From positions 1-10,623 of the forward strand of contig LKNH01000067.1 in assembly GCA_001564135.1 (NCBI GenBank): a stretch of DNA of 10,623 bases. Direction: 5' to 3'. Position 1 is the stretch's first letter; each line of letters begins with the position of its first letter. The DNA is from Halobacteriaceae archaeon Tc-Br11_E2g27 (GTDB taxonomy: Archaea; Halobacteriota; Halobacteria; Halobacteriales; Haloarculaceae). The position numbers and the translations under genes were made by a program. The notes under the pieces are model-generated. The model was given only the letters and a program-made list of their open reading frames with translations. It ran no database searches and was not told the DNA's origin. Below, one piece after another: positions 1 through 6,354 of the stretch.

Positions 1-644
1 AGGATGCTTTCGACTGGTTGCTGGAGGACGATGTCGATGAACTCGCGCCGCTTTCGCCGAAAACACCGATTACAATCGGTATTATGGCGGGCGTTATCGG
101 CGCCGCAGCGCTCAACATCGTCTCTATCGTAATTGCTGCGCTCGCTGGCGTTTTTGCGATGGTTGTCACAGGCTGTCTCTCGACAAACGATGCCTACGAT
201 GCAGTCTCCTGGAATATCATCTTCCTCCTAGCGGGCGTTATCCCGCTTGGAACGGCACTTGAGGCCACCGGCGGTTCACAGGTTATCGCCTCGACGCTAG
301 TCGCCAGTGCTGATATCCTCCCGCTCGTTGCCGTGTTGCTGTTATTTTACATCGTAACGGGATTGCTCGCAAACGTTATCACACCGGTTGCAACGGTAGT
401 ATTGATGATTCCGGTTGCGGTCGACGCAGCGGCGAGTCTCGGTGCATCTCAGTTTTCGTTTTTGCTTGCCGTAATGTTCGCCTCCGCCACCTCGTTCATG
501 ACGCCAGTCGGCTATCAGACGAATCTGATGGTCTACTCACCCGGTGGTTACGAGTTTACTGACTTTGTGAAAGTGGGTGGCCCCCTTCAGTTTCTCCTTG
601 CGGTTGTGACGACTGTCGGTATCGTGCTCATCTGGGGAATTTAG
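1..644 (+). CDS. SLC13/citrate-transporter-type permease, C-terminal part (5' end outside window)
   Basis: The frame is open from base 3 and ends at TAG 642-644, so only about 213 C-terminal residues are present. It is a polytopic membrane protein with about five hydrophobic segments. A short acidic stretch (LEDDVDEL) comes before the first one, as at the junction between a cytosolic domain and the second membrane half. The stretch TSFMTPVGYQTNLMVYSPGG is the signature of the SLC13/ArsB-like anion-permease superfamily, where a buried TP-G-x-x-TN motif helps bind substrate and Na+. Haloarchaeal members often carry central TrkA-C domains, but that part would lie upstream of this window. The likely role is Na+-coupled uptake of a dicarboxylate, sulfate or another anion; the substrate cannot be told from this part. 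It converges on the next gene with only 14 nt between stops. Confidence 0.85.
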   Translation, partial: DAFDWLLEDDVDELAPLSPKTPITIGIMAGVIGAAALNIVSIVIAALAGVFAMVVTGCLSTNDAYDAVSWNIIFLLAGVIPLGTALEATGGSQVIASTLVASADILPLVAVLLLFYIVTGLLANVITPVATVVLMIPVAVDAAASLGASQFSFLLAVMFASATSFMTPVGYQTNLMVYSPGGYEFTDFVKVGGPLQFLLAVVTTVGIVLIWGI

Positions 645-658
645 GAAAATACCACAAC

Positions 659-2038
659 TCAAATTTCCCCCGAGTGCTCTTCCAGTTCACCTTCTTCCGT
701 TTCGTCGCTCCCAGAAGCGGTTTCCTCTTCAGCAAGTTCAACCCGTACTTCGAGAATGCGGTTACGGCCAGCGGTTTCGACGACAAGCCGAGTGCCGTCG
801 TAATAGACGCCCTCACCCTCCTGTACGAGACGACCTGCCTCAGCCAGTATGAGACCTGCAACCGTTTCGAACTCGCTCGTTTCTGGAAGGTCCGTGTCAA
901 GTGCCTGATTGGCTTCATGGACGTTCAACTCGCCGCGAACCAGCGCGGTTCGGTCATCGAGCCAGCGAATCGGTGGGGTTTCTGTCTCGGTTAGAATCTC
1001 GCCGATAATCTCTTCAACGATATCCTCAATCGTTACAATCCCGGCAGTTGTTCCGAACTCGTCGACGACAATCGCAATGCGTTCGCGCTCTTTACGCAAT
1101 TCAGTTAACAGTTCGTCGACATCTTTCGTTTCCGGAACGACGTATGGCTCACGAGCAACGGTCCGAAGCGACTGCGGTTCATCCGTCTGTGTCGCCGCAA
1201 CCAGTTCATGAATGTGGACGACACCGACGACCGAATCCAGCACCTCATCGTAAACTGGGAGCTGCGTGACGTCGTTGTCAAGACAGATATCAATTGCAGA
1301 CCGAGGCGACTCATCAGCCTCAACCGCAACGATATCAAGTCGTGGGACCATCGTTTCCTTGACAATCCGGTTCCGAAATCGAAGTAACCGCTGGAGCATC
1401 TGGTGTTCCTCATCAGTAAAGACACCTGCTCGCTGGCCTGCTGTAATCACTTCTTCGACCTCCGAGCGAGTGACGTATGCGTTCTCGAATTCGCCGGAAC
1501 TTCCCATGAGTTTGTTGACCACTTTCGTCAACGCATCGAAAATGACGACCAGTGGATAGAGGCCTATTTTCGCAACAGTAAGTGGCCGTGAAATACGGAG
1601 TGCCCATGGCTCGCTATGTTCGACAGCATACGATTTGGGCGCACTCTCGCCGAACAATAACACGAGCGATGTCACGCCAAACGTTGCGACAAGTACCGAT
1701 TGACCGGGGTCAAGATATATGCCGAGCAATCCCGTGGTGATACTCGACATCCCGATGTTCGCAATATTGTTCCCGACGAGGATTGTAACGAGAAGCGTTC
1801 GCGGTTCTGACTTTAACTTCGAGAGCGTCTCTGCTCCGGGCGTTCCCTCTTCGACGAGCGTCCCGATACGATGGTCTGCAAGCGAGAAGATAGCAATCTC
1901 AGCCGAGGCAAAAAAGGCTGAGAGCATGATGAGAATAACAACTGCAACGGCACCAAGAATTGTGATGGTCCCCTGAGACAACTCGAAAAACGGCGTCGGT
2001 TCTGCGAGTGGAAGCGAGAGCAATATGCCGAAGTTCAT
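659..2038 (-). CDS. CNNM/CorC-type (DUF21-CBS-CorC_HlyC) membrane protein
   Basis: A 459-residue protein from ATG 2038. Domains in order: an N-terminal DUF21/CNNM membrane domain (about residues 20-170) with FFASAEIAIFSL, GNNIANIG and GESAPKSYAVEHSE motifs; a CBS pair (about 180-320) starting at KETMVPRLDIVAVEADES and including VVDEFGTTAGIVTIEDIVEE; a C-terminal CorC_HlyC domain (about 335-425); and a very acidic tail. Family members are tied to Mg2+/Co2+ efflux or divalent-cation homeostasis, with CBS domains sensing nucleotides; the older label 'hemolysin' is misleading. The frame stays open upstream to 2158, but that 40-residue extension is Cys/Trp-rich and unlike the family. A TATA-like CTTTTA (minus strand, 2065-2070) lies about 29 nt before ATG 2038, which fits a leaderless transcript and this start. 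Probably monocistronic. Confidence 0.9.
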   Translation of the reverse strand: MNFGILLSLPLAEPTPFFELSQGTITILGAVAVVILIMLSAFFASAEIAIFSLADHRIGTLVEEGTPGAETLSKLKSEPRTLLVTILVGNNIANIGMSSITTGLLGIYLDPGQSVLVATFGVTSLVLLFGESAPKSYAVEHSEPWALRISRPLTVAKIGLYPLVVIFDALTKVVNKLMGSSGEFENAYVTRSEVEEVITAGQRAGVFTDEEHQMLQRLLRFRNRIVKETMVPRLDIVAVEADESPRSAIDICLDNDVTQLPVYDEVLDSVVGVVHIHELVAATQTDEPQSLRTVAREPYVVPETKDVDELLTELRKERERIAIVVDEFGTTAGIVTIEDIVEEIIGEILTETETPPIRWLDDRTALVRGELNVHEANQALDTDLPETSEFETVAGLILAEAGRLVQEGEGVYYDGTRLVVETAGRNRILEVRVELAEEETASGSDETEEGELEEHSGEI

Positions 2039-2064
2039 ACCGTCATGGACGGCAAGAACCCCCG

Positions 2065-2070
2065 TAAAAG
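2065..2070 (-). promoter_or_regulatory. TATA-like box of the CNNM/CorC gene
   Basis: Read on the minus strand this is CTTTTA, centred about 29 nt before ATG 2038. That is the spacing expected when transcription starts at or next to the start codon. Assigned from position and AT-richness only. Confidence 0.45.
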
Positions 2071-2071
2071 G

Positions 2072-2094
2072 ACAGGTCTCGCAGTTAGACCTGT
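2072..2094. repeat. Perfect inverted repeat ACAGGTCT-N7-AGACCTGT, operator candidate
   Basis: Two 8-bp arms (2072-2079 and 2087-2094) are exact reverse complements with a 7-nt spacer. The element begins 2 bp upstream of the TATA-like box at 2065-2070, at the BRE/upstream promoter position. A dimeric regulator bound here would compete with or recruit TFB. The alternative, an RNA hairpin, applies only if transcription starts upstream, as it would for the longer reading of the CNNM gene. Confidence 0.5.
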
Positions 2095-2467
2095 AGTTCA
2101 GCCACGAGCATCGCAGCCAACATGAAAAGGCTACTTTTTGTGAGTTGATGTTAAACACAGATGTGGCTCACGAAGGCGTCACGTGAACCAGAATTTTTTG
2201 CTTGTATCTCTTGCCAGAAACAAGTGTCAGGAACTTATCTATATTTTCAAGTAAGGCGTTCCCAGAGGAGGTCTGTCCGCTGAAACGCTCTGTCTCTGTC
2301 GTTATATGTATCGTTCAACTGCAGCCAGAGTGGTTATATCGGCTTATCTGCATCACAAAAACCAGTAATATTTGCCACCCGAATATGTTCATCAATGAGG
2401 TTATCCCATCGACCAGTGTCACCACCTTTGACAATCACCCGTGGAATGTGAATATTCGCCTATAGAT

Positions 2468-2495
2468 GGTCTTAAACGAGAATTAACAGGCTAAC
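2468..2495 (+). repeat. Upstream copy of promoter-like repeat pair
   Basis: GGTCTTAAAC (2468-2477) and CAGGCTAAC (2487-2495) both recur just upstream of pstS, at 2689-2698 and 2678-2686, in reversed order. The downstream GGTCTTAAAC contains the pstS TATA-like box, so this upstream copy could be a second TATA element, a regulator-binding motif or a duplicated promoter fragment. The next start codon is GTG 2510, opening a 31-codon frame that I do not recognise. Confidence 0.4.
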
Positions 2496-2598
2496 GCTAG
2501 TCTGCAACTGTGAGTGAGCGAACCGTTTACTCTGTGTCTTTCGCCATTGCTCCAGTTGAGAACTCACCGCCTCACATTTCGACGTATCTGTGCTTTCA

Positions 2599-2635
2599 CG
2601 TCTGATTCGGAGGTAACCAGTTACCTTCCCAGACG
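2599..2635. repeat. Nested inverted repeat upstream of pstS, operator candidate
   Basis: The core is a perfect 16-bp palindrome, AGGTAAC-CA-GTTACCT (2611-2626). It is flanked by a second perfect pair, CGTCTG (2599-2604) and CAGACG (2630-2635). The centre lies about 100 bp before the pstS start and about 75 bp before its TATA-like box, an upstream-activator position. The 2-nt central spacer suits a DNA-binding dimer better than an RNA hairpin. The link to phosphate control is inferred from position only. Confidence 0.5.
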
Positions 2636-2691
2636 ACTGCATAAATTGCCGCATTCCCGTTGAATACACGAAATTTGCAGGCTAACACGGT

Positions 2692-2698
2692 CTTAAAC
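2692..2698 (+). promoter_or_regulatory. TATA-like box of the pst operon
   Basis: CTTAAAC is centred about 26 nt before ATG 2721, fitting a leaderless transcript beginning at pstS. It sits inside the repeated decamer GGTCTTAAAC (2689-2698) and just after the repeated CAGGCTAAC (2678-2686). Regulation by phosphate starvation is expected for the family; P-box elements near haloarchaeal pst promoters are described for Halobacterium, but I have not matched this sequence to them. Confidence 0.6.
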
Positions 2699-2720
2699 AG
2701 CTTTAGCAGTGAAAGAGGGT

Positions 2721-3692
2721 ATGGCCCGTGAGTATTCACGTCGGACGATGATAACTGCGCTTGGGACAGGCTCTGCGATGACGCTCGCTGGCTGTCTTGG
2801 GTCGGGCTCTGCCGGCGGACCAACAATCCGGATATCAGGCGGTGTTGGACCGTTGCCAATGGTCCAAGTCTGGGCTGACCTCTACTCCGAAACGCATGAT
2901 GTCAATATTGATGTCTCGGGTGGGGGAACTGGTGTCGGTGTATCTGATGTACTGAACGAACAGGTTGATATTGCGATGATGGGTCGTAACCCCGACGAAT
3001 CGGAGCTAGACCAGGGGCTGGTCGCGGTTGCGATGCTCATTGATACCGTCGTCGGGACGATTAACGTTGATAATCCGGTATACGATGAGATACGGGAAAA
3101 CGGCCTTACACAAGAGATGCTGGCGTCAATCTTCAGCAGAGAGGTGACAAACTGGGGCGAAGCAACCGGCACGGACCTTGATGAACCCATCTACGTTTAC
3201 GGACGCTCTGACTCCTCTGCTGCGTACAAACAGTGGGGTGAATTTCTCGGTGGCTATACGGAAAATCAACTCGAAAACTTCGCTGATGGCAACTTCGATG
3301 GCGACCAGCCAGTTGCACAAGCGATTAACAACGACACGCTTGGTATCTCGATGAACAATATCAACTATGTCTACGATTTCAACACTGGCGACCTGGAAAT
3401 GAACATTCGACCGGTCCCGCTGGATATAGATGGGAGCGGAACGCTCTCCACGGACGAAGATTTCTATGACGACCGGGATAGTTTCCTCACTGCTGTCGAG
3501 GATGGAATCTACCCGGCACCACCTGCCCGTGAGATGTTTCTCGCAGCGAAAAACGAATTTGATGAGAAAGCACACGATTTCGTCGAGTGGGTACTCACCG
3601 ATGGACAACAGTATGTCCGGGATAACGGGTACGCACCACTTGACGATGACCGACTGATAGCACAACAGGAACGGCTTGCAGAGGTGGCCTGA
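2721..3692 (+). CDS. pstS: Phosphate ABC transporter substrate-binding lipoprotein PstS
   Basis: A 323-residue extracellular receptor that hands phosphate to the PstCA permease. The N-terminus has a Tat-type twin arginine (SRRTMI, residues 6-11), a short hydrophobic segment and a lipobox LAGC with Cys25, so it is exported folded and lipid-anchored. PstS-family features include a GPLPM anion-loop region, SGGGTGVGV (66-74), DIAMMGR (83-89) and IFSREVTNWGEATG. The usual R-x-x-SGT phosphate loop reads R162-SDSSAA. Residues 235-246 (DIDGSGTLSTDE) match an EF-hand calcium loop. Start: GTG 2709 is in frame, but ATG 2721 lies 26 nt after a TATA-like box and gives the better signal peptide. The stop is 2 nt before pstC. 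Phosphate is the best substrate call; another oxyanion is possible. Confidence 0.9.
   Translation: MAREYSRRTMITALGTGSAMTLAGCLGSGSAGGPTIRISGGVGPLPMVQVWADLYSETHDVNIDVSGGGTGVGVSDVLNEQVDIAMMGRNPDESELDQGLVAVAMLIDTVVGTINVDNPVYDEIRENGLTQEMLASIFSREVTNWGEATGTDLDEPIYVYGRSDSSAAYKQWGEFLGGYTENQLENFADGNFDGDQPVAQAINNDTLGISMNNINYVYDFNTGDLEMNIRPVPLDIDGSGTLSTDEDFYDDRDSFLTAVEDGIYPAPPAREMFLAAKNEFDEKAHDFVEWVLTDGQQYVRDNGYAPLDDDRLIAQQERLAEVA
3681..3687 (+). promoter_or_regulatory. Ribosome binding site of pstC
   Basis: GAGGTGG, complementary to the haloarchaeal 16S 3' end, lies inside the last codons of pstS and ends 7 nt before ATG 3695. It supports this start and translational coupling. Confidence 0.7.
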
Positions 3693-3694
3693 CG

Positions 3695-4630
3695 ATGGAC
3701 GGACAGACAGAGACGGAGGTTGCTGATTCGAAGACACTTGAGCGGCGACTCCGGTATGAACGGTTGAGTCGGTACTGGCTACTCGGTGCAGGATTGTTTG
3801 CAGTAGCTCTGTTTGCGCTTATTGTGCTGACGCTTGCCCACCGGTCGATTCCCATCGTCGCCGAACACTCGCTTATCGAGTTACTCACATCAGCAAACTG
3901 GGACCCCGCACAGAACGAGTTTGGTTTCCTCCCCGCAATCGTCGGTACCATTTATGTCACTATCCTTTCGATGGCGATAGGGACACCGATAGCCATTCTC
4001 GCGGCGATTTACATTGCGGAGTATGCACAGGGTCGGACCAAAGTCTTGGTGGCATCGTTCATCGACGTGCTTGCTGCAATCCCCGGCGTTATTTTTGGCC
4101 TTGTCGGGTTGATTGTCGTCGTCCCGTTTGTTGGCGATTACCTTGCGCCGGCCTTCGGCTCACACAGCATTGGACTCGGTATCGTCACCGTCAGTCTGGT
4201 GATGGCAATTGTCGTGACGCCGTTTATTATCTCGCTCTCCGTTGAATCGCTTGAAGCGCTCCCTGACGAACTCCGAGAGTCCTCCCTTGGTGTCGGGGCA
4301 ACCAAGTGGGAAACCATTAGAACGGTCCTGCTCAGAGCGGCAGGCCCCGGCATCTTTTCGGCAATTTTACTCGGGTTTGGCCGAGTCTTCGGTGCGACCA
4401 TCGTTCCTGCCATGTTGATTGGTGGACAAACCGCAATTCCCGACTCACCGTTTGATGCTGGCGAAACGCTCCCCTCGCTGATTGTGAACGATTTCGGTGA
4501 GCTGATGTCGATACCGCTCACGCAGTCCGCATTAATTTTTGCAGGACTCATGTTGCTTGTCATCGTCTGGTTGTTTAATTTCGGAGCGATGTTCATCCGC
4601 CGTCGATTACAACGGAGGTGGCAGTACTGA
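3695..4630 (+). CDS. pstC: Phosphate ABC transporter permease PstC
   Basis: A 311-residue inner-membrane permease with a charged cytosolic N-terminus of about 27 residues, then about six transmembrane segments. FLPAIVGTIYVTILSMAIG opens the BPD_transp_1 domain, and IPGVIFGLVGL is typical of PstC. The coupling (EAA) loop that docks on PstB reads EALPDELRESSLGVGATKWE, followed by the family's GFGRVFGAT. It pairs with PstA to form the membrane channel. The gene starts 2 nt after the pstS stop with an RBS at 3681-3687. Its stop TGA 4628-4630 shares one base with the pstA start. Length is normal for the family. Confidence 0.93.
   Translation: MDGQTETEVADSKTLERRLRYERLSRYWLLGAGLFAVALFALIVLTLAHRSIPIVAEHSLIELLTSANWDPAQNEFGFLPAIVGTIYVTILSMAIGTPIAILAAIYIAEYAQGRTKVLVASFIDVLAAIPGVIFGLVGLIVVVPFVGDYLAPAFGSHSIGLGIVTVSLVMAIVVTPFIISLSVESLEALPDELRESSLGVGATKWETIRTVLLRAAGPGIFSAILLGFGRVFGATIVPAMLIGGQTAIPDSPFDAGETLPSLIVNDFGELMSIPLTQSALIFAGLMLLVIVWLFNFGAMFIRRRLQRRWQY
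4614..4620 (+). promoter_or_regulatory. Ribosome binding site deciding the pstA start
   Basis: GGAGGTG ends 9 nt before ATG 4630, good spacing for that start. The competing in-frame GTG at 4618 lies inside the motif itself, so it is unlikely to be used. Confidence 0.75.
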
Positions 4631-5490
4631 TGGACCGATATACCGAACAGCGGTTATTCGGGCTGCTTGCTCGCGCGAGTGCAGCGCTCGTCGTTGGTGT
4701 ACTCGCAATGGTCATCTCCGTGACCCTCTATCGTGGCGGCCGGGTATTTCTGACCGACCCCGCGGTCATGATTACCCCACCCGGCTCCCGGTATATGCTT
4801 GATGGCGGCGGTGGCTTCCTGCATGCGGTGCTCGGCAGCATATTCATTGTCGTCCCAGCCACAGCGATTGCAATTTTACTTTCGCTATCGACTGCTGTCT
4901 TCCTCCAGAGCGATTATTCGAGCGAGCGGACCTCGGAAATCATCAACATGTTCCTGAACGTGCTCTGGGGGACACCACCAATCGTCTACGGGGTGTTCGT
5001 CCTGACAGTAATTATCGCGGTTGGTGCCCAGACAAGTCTGTTCTTCGGGATTATCGCTATCGCTATCTTCCAGTATCCGATTATGACGCGCTACACCGAC
5101 GAAGCACTCCGTTCTGTTCCCGGGGCTGTCAAGGAAGCCAGCTACGGCCTTGGCTCAACACGTTTTGAGACTGCACGCATCACTATCCGGTCGGCACTGC
5201 CAGGAATTGTTGCTGGAGTTATTATAGGCTTTGCACGGGGTATCGGCGATGCTGCGACGGTCCTGTTCACTGCGGGACGAAGTACACAGATGCCGGGTGG
5301 GCTGTTCGAACCGGCGACGACGCTCCCGATTCTCATCTTCGAACAGGCGGCATCGTTCAACGCTGAGGTCAGGGCACACGCGTATGCTGCCTCGTTTGTC
5401 CTCATTATCGCTGTCCTCACGCTGATTATCGCATCGAAACTACTTGCTGGCAAATACGCACGCTTTGCACCAGGAGGTCGACACTCATGA
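4630..5490 (+). CDS. pstA: Phosphate ABC transporter permease PstA
   Basis: A 286-residue inner-membrane permease, partner of PstC. It has about six transmembrane segments. The periplasmic loop after the first includes the GGGF-type start of the PstA domain (MLDGGGGFLHAVLGS). The region LNVLWGTPPIVYGVF corresponds to the family's conserved 'aGvPSIvyG' helix. The coupling loop is EALRSVPGAVKEASYGLGST, followed by GFARGIGDAATVLFTAG, a strong PstA signature. Start chosen at ATG 4630 because the RBS at 4614-4620 precedes it well and it overlaps the pstC stop by one base; an in-frame GTG 4618 would add four residues. Its stop overlaps pstB as ATGA at 5487-5490, so translation is likely coupled. 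Confidence 0.93.
   Translation: MDRYTEQRLFGLLARASAALVVGVLAMVISVTLYRGGRVFLTDPAVMITPPGSRYMLDGGGGFLHAVLGSIFIVVPATAIAILLSLSTAVFLQSDYSSERTSEIINMFLNVLWGTPPIVYGVFVLTVIIAVGAQTSLFFGIIAIAIFQYPIMTRYTDEALRSVPGAVKEASYGLGSTRFETARITIRSALPGIVAGVIIGFARGIGDAATVLFTAGRSTQMPGGLFEPATTLPILIFEQAASFNAEVRAHAYAASFVLIIAVLTLIIASKLLAGKYARFAPGGRHS
5473..5478 (+). promoter_or_regulatory. Ribosome binding site of pstB
   Basis: GGAGGT ends 8 nt before ATG 5487, within the last codons of pstA. It supports the overlapping ATGA start. Confidence 0.7.
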
Positions 5491-6314
5491 CAACTGCACT
5501 TAAAACGGAAAATTTGACGATAACGTACACTGGAAAGAGAGAAGTAACGGCACTCAACGACGTGAGCGTCGAGTTCAACGAAAACGAACTGACCGCCATC
5601 ATCGGTCCATCAGGCTGTGGAAAGTCAACGCTCATGAAATCGCTGAACCGTCTCCACGAGATTCAGCCAAACGTCGACATTAGCGGCGAGGTCTACCTTG
5701 GTACCCAACCGATATATGCCACTGATGAGCCCCTTCCCGAAATTCGTCGACGGGTGGGATATGTGCCACAGAAACCAACGGCACTCCCGCTTTCAATCTA
5801 CAACAACGTCGCCTACGGGTTGAAAATTCATGGAAACCACTCGAAAGCTGAGCTGGATAAATTGGTCAAGAAATACCTGCAAAAAGTTAATCTCTGGGAA
5901 GAGGTAAACGACCGCCTTGATGCACCTGGCGCAGAGCTTTCAACGGGCCAGCTTCAGCGACTCTGCCTTGCCCGTTCGCTCGCTGTCGAGCCAGATGTTC
6001 TTCTGTGTGATGAGGTAACCTCTGCGCTTGACCCGATTTCAGCAGAAAGCGTCGAAGAGACTCTGAAAGAACTCAAAGAGGAGTACACAATCGTCATGAT
6101 TACTCACAGCATGAATCAGGCAAAACGGCTCGCTGACAAGGTGGTCTTTCTGTATCTTGGAAATCTCGTTGAGGCAAATGATGTCAACCAATTTTTCGAG
6201 AAGCCTGAAAGCGAGCGGACAAAGCAATTCATCAGTGGTCAGGGTGTGGTCGGGGAGGATGAGTCATCAGACGAAGAGAAACAGCCTGCAACAACCGCGG
6301 CACAGGTTCTCTAG
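5487..6314 (+). CDS. pstB: Phosphate ABC transporter ATP-binding protein PstB
   Basis: A 275-residue cytosolic ATPase that powers PstCA. Walker A is GPSGCGKST (40-48). The Q-loop region VGYVPQKPTALPLSIYNNVA (90-109) carries the QKP...P-x-SIY-x-NVAYG pattern specific to PstB. The ABC signature is LSTGQLQRLCLARSLA (from 151), with Thr where most have LSGGQ. Walker B is DVLLCDE (170-176, catalytic Glu176) followed by V instead of the common P; the D-loop is SALDP and the switch histidine is H207. An acidic, Ser/Glu-rich tail of about 25 residues follows the core. It starts inside the pstA stop. No phoU follows; the next genes converge, with 40 nt between stops and no clear terminator hairpin. 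Confidence 0.93.
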   Translation: MTTALKTENLTITYTGKREVTALNDVSVEFNENELTAIIGPSGCGKSTLMKSLNRLHEIQPNVDISGEVYLGTQPIYATDEPLPEIRRRVGYVPQKPTALPLSIYNNVAYGLKIHGNHSKAELDKLVKKYLQKVNLWEEVNDRLDAPGAELSTGQLQRLCLARSLAVEPDVLLCDEVTSALDPISAESVEETLKELKEEYTIVMITHSMNQAKRLADKVVFLYLGNLVEANDVNQFFEKPESERTKQFISGQGVVGEDESSDEEKQPATTAAQVL

Positions 6315-6354
6315 CGGAGGTTGTTTGGCTAATTCCACTCGTCAAAGCACAATT

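Larger units (their letters stand above)
2039..2720. other. Long intergenic region upstream of the pst operon
   Basis: About 680 nt between the divergent CNNM/CorC and pstS starts, with no gene I can support. It holds the CNNM promoter and its palindrome at the left end, the pstS promoter at the right end, a nested palindrome at 2599-2635, two blocks of repeated 9-10 bp motifs (GGTCTTAAAC and CAGGCTAAC), and several AT-rich patches (around 2190-2250, 2300-2310 and 2450-2480). Short open stretches exist in several frames but none has a convincing start, family resemblance or conserved context. Part of the region could be a decayed gene or an unannotated small RNA. Confidence 0.6.

Noticed and set aside
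645..658. Possible terminators in the convergent gaps (also 6315-6354)
   Set aside because: No stem-loop and only short T-runs; nothing specific enough to call.
2039..2158. Forty-residue N-terminal extension of the CNNM/CorC frame with several Cys residues
   Set aside because: It is unlike family N-termini, contains the palindrome and the TATA-like box for the ATG at 2038, and that ATG gives normal family length.
2202..2669. Short open frames on both strands in the intergenic region
   Set aside because: No recognisable family, no convincing start context, and composition rich in Cys, Ser and Ile that is unlike neighbouring proteins.
3126..3737. Open frame of about 200 codons on the minus strand across pstS
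   Set aside because: It lies antisense to a clearly recognised pstS, has no family resemblance, and such long antisense frames are common opposite haloarchaeal genes.
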